In this document: piece after piece, positions 34,239-45,126 of the stretch
Layout: the number at the start of each line of letters is the position of its first letter
Numbering within the stretch: the stretch's first letter is position 1
Assembly: GCF_016545825.1 (NCBI RefSeq)
Contig: NC_052622.1
Span: 44,167,263 to 44,231,262, forward strand
Reading direction: 5' to 3'
DNA from: Eucalyptus grandis
Lineage: Eukaryota; Streptophyta; Magnoliopsida; Myrtales; Myrtaceae
Length of the DNA: 64,000 nt
Notes under the pieces: model-generated
The model's input: only the letters and a program-made list of their open reading frames with translations
Told to the model about the DNA's origin: nothing
Databases searched by the model: none
Program-made: the position numbers and the translations under genes

Positions 34239-35244
34239 GGGTGTGCAAAAGAATCGGAACCCACCCGAACCACCCGGAATCGGACCGGAACTGCCTGGAC
34301 CCAGTGGTTCCTAAGGGAACTGGTCCGGTTCCCGGTTCCAATTTATGGAACCGGTGGGTACCGGTTCATTCCTGGTTCCATTGGCGGATCTGCGCCACCC
34401 GCCCACTCGGACTGGACCGATTATATTATAATAATATATTAATTTTTAATATTAAAAAATTCGAAATTTGCAAATCTAAAATTTAGGGCTCCAATCACTA
34501 TTTTGTCTCAATTCACTAATGTTCTACTCCATCTCGTCTCTCTTAGTTCAAAATCTCCCCAAGCTCCCTCTTCCTCTCTAATTTACCTCAAGATCTATTC
34601 ATCTCCCTTTGAGTCCTAGTTCGAACTCGGCGAAACAATGAGTTGATTCTCTTTTCCCCCCTCGAACTTGAACTCTCTCTCCACGTCGTCGCCATCCTTA
34701 TCGCCACCTCTGCATTCACTGTCACTGTCGTCCTCTTCATTGTTGGGCTCGTCCCACTTCTACCTCCCCTCTTCCTCCTCCCCCTCCTCAGGCCTCCCCC
34801 AATCGTCCTCATTTTTGGGGATAAGGGCAAACTCCAAGTCTAAGAATGGCTCATCGTCCCTATTGTCCTCTTCATTGTTAGTCTCGAGGGAGGAGCAAGA
34901 GACGGTAGAGGCGGTGGCAAAGATGGTGATGGTGGTTGGGACGGAAGCGACATGAGGGTCACGATCGCTGCCGCTGCGGCGCTAGTACTTGAGGAGAATA
35001 AAGCTACCATGGTCAGGAGAGCCAAAATAAGTAGATATGGGGAAGGTGAAAAGGGGAAGGCGCGGAGGTTGGACCGATTCTATGGATTCACCCGGGAATC
35101 AGACCGAATTGGTGATTCGGTTCCCGGGTGGATCCATGTAACTAGCGGGTGATTCCCGTTTCCAATTTTTCGGAACCGATTCTTGGCGAACGGTTCCTAG
35201 TTCTAGGTCGAGAATTGCCCAGCAGAACCATGCACACCCTTAAT
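34239..35244. mobile_element. Mutator-like non-autonomous element with 9-bp target duplication
   Basis: About 1.0 kb with complementary ends GGGTGTGCA (34239-34247) and TGCACACCC (35231-35239), flanked by GAGGGCTAG at 34230-34238 and 35245-35253. The five bases TTAAT between the right inverted repeat and the duplication are unexplained. The arms are rich in GGTTCC/GGAACC words; the middle (34560-35030) is CT-rich on the plus strand, with serine/leucine-biased open stretches that I do not recognise as any protein. It sits in a half-copy of the fold-back MITE family. Confidence 0.65.
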
Positions 35245-35253
35245 GAGGGCTAG

Positions 35254-35655
35254 TAAGCTCCGCCAAATCTAGGCAAGGGCCGTCATTTTCTCACTCGCGG
35301 CCAGCAAGGCCGTGATGGCCTTAGGCAAGGCCTTTCCAGCTGTGGTCAATGAGGCTATGAAGGCTGTAACCAACAGCTGGTGAGGACTTGTTGGCCCTTG
35401 TCTTATGGCTGGCGACCCTTGCTAGCCAAATGAAAAGAGAAAAAAAAAAGAAAAAATAATTCAAAATTCAATTTTAAAAAAATTGACTATGTTAATGCCA
35501 TCCATATAGAAATATTGGAGTCTATGTTATCATTTTCTAGCCAAAATTAGCCTAATTGACTAAATTGGCAAAATGTAAAAATATTTAGGACTAAATTGAC
35601 TAAATTGAAATGTTTAGAACTAAGTTGGTATTTTTTTATACTTTCCCCCTAATTT
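35254..35655. mobile_element. Partial fold-back MITE (right half)
   Basis: GC-rich GGCCAGCAAGGCC-type core followed by the arm with GACTAAATTGGC and TTAGGACTAAATTGAC repeats, as in the right half of 5825-6689. The left half is missing or replaced. Confidence 0.55.
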
Positions 35656-35893
35656 ATCCATTTGGAAATGTAAAAGCCTATTATGAGAGACCATCCATGT
35701 GCTAGAGGCCAAATCAATCGGCAGAAAGGAAAATGAGAGGAAAAACGTACTCCTTCGAAGCGTCCGGATATGTATGACAAATAAGGTGGCAGTTTCCATT
35801 GGGAGCTATATGCGGGCAATGCCTGCCTCCTGTTGACGAAGCTCCATCTTTTTTTGTTCTTGGCCTTTTGGTGAGGGAAACTTTAGCTCCAAC

Positions 35894-38470
35894 ATGAGTC
35901 CCCCGAACCCCAATGACGGCACGAGATCGCATCTGGCACTGGTCGTTGTCCCGCCTCCCGTGGCATACACTTAGCAGGTGTACGTTGGCTTGTCATTTGT
36001 AGGAGCGCCAGTGCATCTTGTTCGCAGCAACACCGGTATGTGGACCACCGGTCTTTTCAATTGTTGCGATAATATGACGAGTTGTAAGTCTTTTTCATAT
36101 AGGTTTACAAGACTCGATCTTGCTTTTGTTGACTTTGTGATGATCTTTTATTAAGTTCATGCTTGCATCACGTTCGGCCGGAACGCCACGATCATAGACA
36201 GAGAAGGCATTTGTAAATGAAAAACCTTGACAAAACGTTTGTCTTTACTAAACTATGTGATTGAGGGCTTAATTTCTCGTGCTAATTTTAACTGTGGCTA
36301 GCAAATCTTGCAACTTGTGTCGCGGGGCTTAAGTGCTGCCTATGCCACTGTTTTGGCTGCTCATACTGGTGTACTTGCATTTACCGGACCAAGCAAGTGC
36401 GGAGACTGTTGTTTGCACTGTTGGTGCGAATTATGCGCGATTTGCCAGAGAGTATCGAAAGCTCAAAAATCATGGGTTGGATCCCTCTATCGGTAAGTTC
36501 TCAATACAGCGGCAAAAACAATTTAAGGGGAATCACAGTTGTTCATGGTAATAGCATCATTTGTTTTGAAAAAAAATGATTAATTTAGAAAATATTTTTG
36601 TAAAAATGATTACTTGTATCACTTACAAAAATGAATGAATGAAAAATATTATCTTATTAATTTAAAAAATATTTAGATATAAATAGTTGTTAATGATAAT
36701 AAAATATTATATTATTAATTTAAAAAATATTTAGAAATAAATAGTTGTTAATGATAATAACATTTTTATTAACTAATTATTTCAAGCATTATAGATAATC
36801 GTTTTTAGGAAAATATTTTCAAATCATTTATTTTCCACAAACAAATGAAATCCTAAAATTGAATGTGTGTAGTGGGTGTGATTGATAAGTTACATGTTTA
36901 TGTCACGGGCCGAGAGTTTCCTTGGCCTCGGAACGACCCGTGGGCGCCTAGCGAGCGAAATTCGCCAGCTAGCCTTCCTTCTTTAGCTGTTCCACGAATG
37001 ATACGGTGAATGATTCTTCGTGTGAGATCCTACCACACCCAGTTTCGCTCGGGCGTCTAGTCCATCGAGTAAGACAGCGAGTTCTCTTTAGGCACAACAA
37101 CCGGTTTCGGCTGCCATGGCCTCGTCGGAGAGCGGCATCGGCTCCCGACCAGTTTATGCACGGGAGGCCTACCCCGTCTTGAGCTCCTAAGTGATATAAT
37201 CTTTCTATCCCAGAACTCCTAGCACCAACTGTCCTGATGCCACTCCCACGGGCCAGTTGTGTTCTACCCTTCTGCCTCACACTCTTCACCATATAACCAC
37301 AAGCGCCACTCACAAGTGTCACGAGTACGGGAGGATTCACGGACTGTGGCATTCTCCCCCACTCCATTCGCAACACCCTTGCTGCGATCTCTACTCTGTC
37401 GCTTCCTTGCGTAAATTAACCATTGATGTGCCACTTTTGGGAATTCACATCGAACGGTCACGCTCGCCCAACAAAATAGGTTTTACTCCATTGGTGGCCT
37501 TTTTTGATCTCAGCTGTTCAGCCCTTCGGTCACCTGCGCTTTTTGGCAAGTGCGACATTTTTCGCCAACTGCATCTTTTTGGCAGCACCATTTCAGCCTA
37601 ACCAGCATCTTGACCCTAGCAGACCAATGGAGGTTCTCTTCTTGTTGAAAATGTGGCAGTAGACCTCTTCTTCGTATTCACCGATCAATCCAAGAACGTT
37701 ATCCCCATTCAGCAAGGGTTTAGTTCTTCTCTAACTCGCATTCCGCTCGGCGAGAAGCCGACTCGTCCTAGCACCCATCCACTAGGACTTATCTGCTTGA
37801 CCCGCACTTGAGCGAGGAGTCCGATTCTCCGACTTGCTCACTTGCTTACTGGACGGATTCCTGCTCTGATACCACTTGTCACGGGCCGATCGATTGGGAT
37901 TGTGACCGCGCGGCGACTCGGGCAACTTTGGATCACCCAAGCCAAGCCTTGCTCGATCGAACGCCTACCCGCTCGCTTACCCGGATCGTTGAGAGAGAAA
38001 GTTAGAGAGAGGAGCTCTAAAAGGAAAGGAAAGCTTTGATATTTCTGAAATGGATTGGATGATTACAAATGAGGGAGGACACCCCTTTTTATAGTTGAGG
38101 GCCTCGAATTACATTCGTTGATCTACTTTTCATCCGGCAAATGAGATCTCACTGCCTCAACTATCAACATAAATATTCAACTACCGTCTACCGACATTAA
38201 TGAAAGGAAACTTTCTAGAATCAGGCGAAATGACGGTGTCGCCCGCCCTTGGAAACTTCGGGGAGAAGTCTTGGTGGGAATTCAAGTGAGAGCAGGAGGA
38301 CGACGGGTGAGTCGTGATCGCCCTCCGAGAACCTCTCGGATCGGCCTTCTTTCGGGCCGTGACATTTACATATGTGACGCAATGTAGGATGGGCGGCCAA
38401 TACTGAGCAAATGAGTCGGCTAGTTGGAGTGACGGTTCCTCCATCAATTCCTGGTGACATGGTGCGTTGA
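35894..38470 (+). pseudogene. P4: PCR/PLAC8-family pseudogene, heavily decayed
   Basis: Exon 1 (35894-36083) starts MSPPNPNDGTRSHLAL like P2 but meets TAG at 35972-35974, after a small deletion; its end still reads WTTGLFNCCDNMT. Exon 2 has lost its first half, including the CxxxxCPC part, and survives at about 36161-36212. Exon 3 (36314-36492) has lost its acceptor (CAA where P2 has CAG), a 29-bp block between TYRTK and CGDC, and has an extra base in CQ(E)YREL. Exon 4 (38388-38470) is fully open: GWAANTEQMSRLVG, then VPPSIPGDMVR and TGA, after acceptor AATGTAG. A 1.46-kb LTR-type insertion (36901-38364) occupies intron 3. With these lesions no PCR protein can be made. Confidence 0.87.
36901..38364 (-). 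mobile_element. LTR-type insertion in P4 intron 3, non-autonomous
   Basis: Begins TGTCACGGGCC and ends GGGCCGTGACA. P2 and P6 have uninterrupted TACATGTTTACGTATGTG here, so the insertion is clear; both flanks keep TTTA. On the minus strand an LTR at 38364-37877 (488 bp) is followed at once by a perfect 12-base initiator-Met primer site, TGGTATCAGAGC (37874-37863). The left end shares only the first 12 or so bases with that LTR, so the second LTR is truncated or replaced. The interior (36913-37860) has no recognisable gag or pol. Confidence 0.75.
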
Positions 38471-39376
38471 GGTTTCTCTCGGCCAACTATTGCAACAGTT
38501 GATCCATTTTATTCCCAACTGTCATCTCATCCTCTCATTTTAGAAAACTTGATTGATACTTCTTGTGATGTTTCTCTTTTCTTATTTGCAATTGGTATCT
38601 TTGTGCTCTTTCCAATGTGGTGCTAGGAAATTTGGACAATTATCTAATACTTGATCGATACTTATGGTGATTTTCCCTCTTCTTAAATACAAATGAGATG
38701 GTGTCATTGTAAAGACGGTGTGATTGTAAGTAAAAGGTTATTGCATGGACTACAAATCATGAATCAATAACAATTACATTGTTAGTTTTGAGGTTTATTG
38801 TGATGCCTGTAGAACCAACAGTCTAGATGAATTTGATTTGCATGGGTATAGTCCATTCAATATTTTTGTTGTGGCATATGCATATGTTATGCATGATGTG
38901 ATCGGCTTTGGGGCACAAAATTCAAATGGGGAGATTCAATAATTCGAAATTGTTCCCGTGCTCAACTTAGCCCACTTACATTCAAGTTTTCTAATGTAAT
39001 TTTGGGGCATTCATTATTTAATTGGCGAACTTCTTTTTATAAGATTAATGTTGAGACGTGCAACAGAAATTCAATCTTAATCAAGAGAAATTTCTGAACA
39101 GAGAATCCAAGTCAAACTCATCAATATATCTAGTTAAACACATCTTCCACTTGAAAATATAGGTCAATGAATGCTAGGTCAACTTTTATACACCACGATA
39201 GTTCTCTAGTGCTAGACTTCACCTAACACTCTTCGCATGTGTATTTCAATAGCTAATAGGCTAGATTGAAAGACGAAGAGAGTAGGCTAGATCATTGAGC
39301 TAGGTCTCAAATTTTGACAAATTTAGTCAAGCTCGCTAATTTGTTACAATAGGAGGCATCCAAAATGCCTTGCATT
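38471..39376. other. Downstream flank of P4, end of the P3/P4 unit
   Basis: Matches the flanks after P2 and P6 up to CTCGCTAATTTGTTAC (about 39330-39345), then joins the copia gag-edge sequence that begins block B. No gene seen. Confidence 0.55.
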
Positions 39377-39469
39377 TGGTCGTCATCAGGAAGGCATGGT
39401 TCCATCAAGGAACCTATTTTTGTCCTTGGTCACAAGAGCCCGCCGGAAATCTCAAGCTCATGCATTGTA

Positions 39470-40495
39470 GTTGTCTAGACTAGTAAGTTGTAGGTTGATG
39501 ATTCGGAGCTCCGATCGGCTTAATGGGCTTTGGGCTCAAATTGGTTTAATGAGCTAGGGTTGGTAAATCCGGGCTGCTTTTATCTTCAGATATGCTTGGG
39601 CTGAGCTTAGCGAGATGGGCTTAGTGTGCTTAATTTCAATAAAAATGGGCTGGATGGGTTTCTTTTCGAAATGGTTTAGCTTTAAACAAGCCCAATCATG
39701 TCCGTCGCTAAAACCCGAAGTCCAAGTTCAACCTACGTTTGGGTCGGGTCCAGTCGTTATTTTCTGAATAAATCCTTCATTTAAAATAAAAAAATTCAAA
39801 AAATTAAAAATTTGGAAAATGACAATAAAGTTTTAAAACTTTAGGATGTAATAAAAAAATTTAGAAAATTCAAAAATCAATAATAAAAAATTAGAGTTTT
39901 AGAAAATAATTAAAAATTAAAAATCCCAAAAAGTCATTAAAAAATTAGAAAACTCTTAGAAATTAAAACCTAAAATTGGCTAAGCCTGTAGGGCTTACAA
40001 TATGGATTCTTGTTTTGCTTTGTCTTGTTTTCTTTTTTAAGGACAATTTTAGGATGTTGCATACTTTTGATTATAATTATAATTGATTGCGCTTTTCAAT
40101 ATTTGGATGTTACTTCCTTGTTCTAGAATGGCAAGGACAAACCTTAGATTTTTGTTGATAGGTTGCTATGGCGTTAGTTAGCACATGATTAGGTTAGGCA
40201 TTGAAAGAGCGTTAGCCTTAAGACTATTGTAATCAAGTCCCCAAGTTCAAAATTTTTGATTGCGTAAATAATAAGATATCCTCTCGCATCTTAGGTTTCT
40301 AACCAATTCCAAAAAGGTTAGTGGTGTCTCCTTAATCAAAATTGACATAGGCTTAATTGATTAAAAATTTGAATGCTCAATGTCGCGTGGGGTATGGGCT
40401 TGGGAGAGCCCAAGTCAATGGAAGTTGGCTGGAAGATGATAGTATCCCTAAACCTAACAAGCTCTCCCTCCCCCGTGAAAAAGGTTAGGTCGCAA
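39470..40495. repeat. LTR-like non-coding segment (copy B)
   Basis: Copy of 2160-3177, ending AGGTCGCAACA. Same interpretation and the same doubts. Confidence 0.45.
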
Positions 40496-41422
40496 CAATC
40501 TTTGACATCGATTCTTGTATAATTGATTGGTGACAAGAAGGAAAAAAGATCTTTGGTACCATGGAAACATAAACAACACATAAATGTGTAGTTGATGATT
40601 ATTCGACTAAATAAAATGAGCAAATGGCTATTAAAATGTAATTTGAATTTCTTTTTTATTTTAAAAATGGCAATGATATGTAATATCATAATCATTCTTC
40701 ATACTAGTTGCCGGTAAATAAGTACAAATAATCCGCTTATTATACTGTGCTAACTTTCTCGGTGATAGCATTTATGGCATAAAAGATTCGGGCAGAAAAC
40801 TTCTTCTTCTTTATTGTAAAGTGTTGTGCTGTGCAATATCGAAAAAGACAGTTTATCGCATTTTCAAATCAAAAGCCGTAGATGTAGAAACAACCAAGCT
40901 GATGTCGCAAGTTTGGATTGTTTGTTTCTTTGCTTTGGATGTGTGCGATACAGAGAGGGGCATAGAGTTGACTTAGACTGTTCTATTATTCAGTAAACCG
41001 ATGAATTCCATAGGTTACACTTGTTAACAAACTTCTGGCCCGACCGCTTCTTGGTGCATGAAAGATGCTGACCAACTTGTTAATTCATTTAGTGGAAGAC
41101 CACGACCTCGATTATTATATTTCTCTTTCGGATCGATTGAGGTATATTTAAACTCAGTTAGATGGAGAATTTCCACATTGACATAGTCAAAATGTTAAAA
41201 AGAATGTTGCTCGTAATACTCCCCCGGGTAAACATTCATTACTCACGAAGAATTTCCTACGTAAATATTCTGTTCCTGGTCAACATGTATTTTGAGCATC
41301 CTCAAAGGTTGTGTGAATATTCGTATATATTGCTGCATCCGGGTGTTTGTGGCGATGCTCGACGAAGCTCCATAGTTTCTGCCTTCTCTCATCCTTTTGC
41401 TGAGGCAAATTTTAGCTCCAAA
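40496..41422 (+). other. Upstream region of P5
   Basis: Copy of the P1 upstream DNA, with the TATA box CGTATATATTGC at about 41322-41333, roughly 95 bp before the ATG. No gene seen. Confidence 0.5.
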
Positions 41423-42301
41423 ATGGCTCCGCGAAACCCCGGAGGAGACTTGAAAGCGCCTCCACCTCTTCTCGCCATGCCGCCTTCTGTGGCATTCCCT
41501 CCGGAAGCGAGTGCTCCCTCAGTCTACATGGGAACACCCATACTCAACATTCCCGGCATCAACGTGGGAGTGTGGACAACCGGTCTTTTTGGTTGCTTCG
41601 ACGATCTATCAAATTGTAGGTCTCTAAAAATTCATGGGACTCGATCTTGCTTCTGTCGGCTGTGTGATGAGCTACATCATGCCGATGATGTTCTTTGTCA
41701 GAGATATATGTAATAGATTCTCCATATCTCTAACATATCGATCATGTTCCTCCTTTGTTTCCAATAAAGGCTTGATCACATGTTTCTGTCCGTGGATCAC
41801 ATTTGGCCAGAACGCGGAGATCATAGACAGAGGAAGCACCTAAAGCGAAAAACCTCGACAAAACCTCGTCTTGGCGAAGAACTATGATTAAGGTTCGATT
41901 TCCTCCAGCTAACAATTTGACTTTGGCTAATGAACTGGCAGCTTGTGCATGTGCCGGGGCTCTATGCTGCCTGATATTCCACCTCTTTTATTGTTCGTTC
42001 TGGTACACATGCACTTACCGAACCAAGCTCCGTGGCCTCTACTTGATCCCCGGCGACCAGTGCGGAGATTGTTGCGTGCACCTTTGGTGCGAGCCATGCG
42101 CGTTTTGCCAAGAGCATCGGGAGCTCAAGAACCACGGGTTCAATCCCTCGATTGGTAAGTTCATTACCCAATATGAGCTTTGTCTAAGTAATTCATCGTT
42201 CCTGACCTCCCATCAGTACTTAGAAAGAACAAAAAAGAATATCAAAACTAGATTGAAACTCATCTGAGCGACCAAGCCTCCAAATGACCCAGCATCATAA
42301 A

Positions 42302-43190
42302 CATAATAGGGGTGATCATATTGTACTGATAGAACTGGGAACCGTCCAGAACCAGACCTGGGAACCACCTGAACTTGACCAAACTGTCCGGTTCTGGATG
42401 GTTCCCTGAGCGTTGGTCCGGTTCCCAAAACCGGATCAAACCGGACCAAACCGGACTGACATTGACTCTATTTTGTTTTGTTTTTTTTGTTTTTTTGTTT
42501 TTTTTTCTTGATTTATTGAAAAATAGAAAAAGCCCTAAAATAGCAATAAGTCCAGATCTCCTCTACACACGCCGTGAAAGTCTTCGTCTTTCCCTTCACA
42601 CCTCGCTTGAGTCTCCGTCAAGCAGGTGACGGCCTTCTGTCGCAGAAGTTTCTCGTCCCTCTTGGCTGTTGCTCGACTCTCAGACGTCTCTCCCTCGTCG
42701 ATCATGAGAGCTCTGCTAAACTCTCCGGTGCCAATTTGAGCTCCGGGAAGGAGAAGACGCGCATATCATCAGCGTGGCGCTTGTTCAAGAGATCGTAGAA
42801 GGCCACAAAGTCGCCGAAGATCCTGGAATCAGAGTCGAACTCGGATCGCCTGGCGTTGGCGGTGCTAGAGGTGATGCTGAAGGAGCGAGCCCACGAGGCC
42901 TTGGAAGCCGTGGAGACATTGTCGCACTTCATCTCCTCCCTCTCGCTCGCAGTCGCAGGCACATCCACAATGCAGAGAGAGAGAGAGAGAGAGAGAGCAG
43001 GTGGGAGGGGGAAAGATTTACCTTCGCCAAGTTGACTGGTTCATTGGACTGGACCGGTCGATCCAGTCCGGTTCCCAGTCCAAGGACTATTCGATCTGGT
43101 CCCCAATCCTAGAAATCGGAAATCATTCCTCTTGGTCTGATTCTCAGTTACTAGGTGAGATCGGATTGAATCAGGAATCGATCACCCTAA
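42302..43190. mobile_element. Fold-back/MULE-like element carrying a receptor-like kinase gene fragment (copy B)
   Basis: Left end AGGGGTGATCA, right end GATCACCCT; GGTTC/GAACC-rich arms; (GA)n at 42976-42997. The captured part at about 42968-42600 (minus) reads FSITSSTANARRSEF, then AFYDLLNKRHADDMRVFSF, without the in-frame stop present in copy A. In P3 the equivalent position has no such element. Target duplications were not clear to me. Confidence 0.6.
42600..42968 (-). pseudogene. Captured N-terminal fragment of an RLCK-VII (PBL-like) kinase gene, copy B
   Basis: The minus-strand frame from 42968 runs open for 88 codons and includes MKCDNVSTASKASWARS, TSSTANARRSEFDSDS and RVFSFPELKLAPE. 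A one-base loss then shifts the frame before the FSRAL part seen in copy A. The serine-rich linker followed by RVFxFxELK is the normal N-terminal layout of class VII cytoplasmic receptor-like kinases that act in immune signalling. The catalytic domain is absent. It lies inside an inverted-repeat element, in P5 intron 3, antisense to P5. Confidence 0.55.
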
Positions 43191-43349
43191 AATATAGTAA
43201 CCCCAAGAAGACGTAATCTGTTTGGTTCTGCATGTTTCAGTGCTAACAAAGGACACAACTTATCGTCTCTCTGTTTGATTGGTGTTGCTTGGAAGTAATA
43301 TGGTATTTATAACTCATGATAGGATGAATTCTTTGTGTATGACGACAGA

Positions 43350-43425
43350 TAATCTAACTTAAGAGTATAGCTTTCATGTGGCGGCGAGTCAATGGTTCAA
43401 ATTCAATAGTGGGTAAAACTTATTA
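43350..43425 (+). repeat. Decayed plastid-type tRNA-Met relic
   Basis: Contains AACTTAAGAGTATAGCTTTC with AT next, then AATGGTTCAAATTC and AATAGTGGGTAAAAC, matching the trnM-CAU-derived units at 31977-32239. The D-arm is mostly deleted. Not a functional tRNA. Confidence 0.55.
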
Positions 43426-44175
43426 AACAATGTTGCTGTTGTTCAATTTGAATGGAAATTAGAGATGTTGCTATTTTTAATATATAAAAAAAAGGAATTA
43501 ACTCTATAGTTGTTATTATGATGAGCTATCATTATCGATAAGTGATCGAAGTAATGAGTTAAAGTTTTTATAGTTATAAATAAGGGACAACACTTGTTTA
43601 TGATTAATGATAATTCGTCTATTAAATTGCCAAATATCCCTGTCTTCCATTATTCTTATCAAAAGCTACTGTAAAAATTAGAAATAAAAAAACAAAAGAA
43701 GTAAATAGACCTAGTCCGATAAATCTTGATTATATCCACCATTTTGAACATCCATTCCATTTGTATTCTGGACACCCATATAACCATGAAAAATTGTTGA
43801 ACTGACAAATCCCTAGAATTTAACGGGTGTGGAGGACAAAGAAACTTTCGAAGTTACTATTTTTTAAAAGTAGTATTAATCCATTTGATGTTAAAAAAAA
43901 TATCTGTTGCAAGAAGGTTGGCTAGAAATTTCTTGGAAAAAAGAAATAAAATGCCCATTCTACAAATTGTATCTATTGTAACAAGGTTATTTAACATTGC
44001 CGATTAAGGAATTAAGCCCTGTGTTTTAGGAAGATTCAGGCGTGTCCACTGTGACTTTTAGTACCAATAGATTCTACCCCATTGCCATTAGGGACCCAAT
44101 TAAACACACAAACGCTACGACATTCCAACAGGCGCTATTGGAAGGTCAAATTACATAGAATACCATATTATTGTG

Positions 44176-45071
44176 GGAAAAGTGTCAAAAAGTCATAAAC
44201 CTTTTGTGTTGGTGCCAATTTAGTCCTAAATTTTTTAGTAGTGTCAATTTAATCATAAACCTTTTGATTTGGTGTCAATTTAGTAAATTCGGCTAATTTT
44301 GGTTAGATTTTACTAATGTGGATGTTGATCGGTTGATATGGCACTTGCTAGTACTAAGATGGATAAGTTTTAATAATATTTTAATATTTTTTTTTTGAAT
44401 TTTTATCTTATTTTATTTTTCCTTTATTTTTTCTTTCCTTCTCCTCCTTCGGCAATCAGCCGAAGACGGCCGGCAAAGGGTGAGGCTGACCTCTCTCGCC
44501 ATTGGATTGGCAAGGCTTGAGCCCTCGCTAGAGTTCATGATGTTGCGCCTACAAGGGCTCAAGCCCTCGCCCACACAACTTGAGGGCAAGCCTTGCTAGT
44601 GGTTGGCAAGGTCGAGCCCTTGCGACCTGAGTGGCCTCGAGCTAGACTTGCCATAGGTTGGCGAGTGCTCAACTCTCGCTCGCCTAGCGCGAGGGCGAGC
44701 CTCAAGCCTCTAGCGAGGGCTTGAGGCTCACCATTGGCTATTGAGGCTTGCCAAAGGTCAATTGTCACTTGTGGCTGGTCACTAATGGTGACCGGCTGGA
44801 GCAAGGAGGAGGAGAAGGGAAAAAAAAAAAGAAAAGGAAAAGGAAAAGGAAAATAAAAATAAAAATGTTATTAAAAGTTATGTATATCAATGTCAGCCAT
44901 GCCACGTTAGCCACTCGACATCCACGTGAGCAAAATCCGGCTAAAATTATCGAACGACTAAATTGGCACCAAGTAAAAATGTTTAAGACTAAATTGACAC
45001 CAATAAACGGTTTAAGACTAAATTGGCACAAATACTAAAGGCATAGGATTTTTTTTAAAATTTTTTTCCCT
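44176..45071. mobile_element. Fold-back MITE with 9-bp target duplication (copy B)
   Basis: Same insertion as 5825-6689, flanked by ATTATTGTG (44167-44175) and ATTATTGTC (45072-45080). Non-coding. Confidence 0.75.
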
Positions 45072-45126
45072 ATTATTGTCATGTGTTGAATACGATCATA
45101 ACTTCGTTAACACACCTATCATTTTT

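Noticed and set aside
34560..35030. Captured host gene in the Mutator-like element at 34239-35244
   Set aside because: The open stretches are short, overlap in several frames and are simple Ser/Pro/Leu or Arg-rich; no family recognised.
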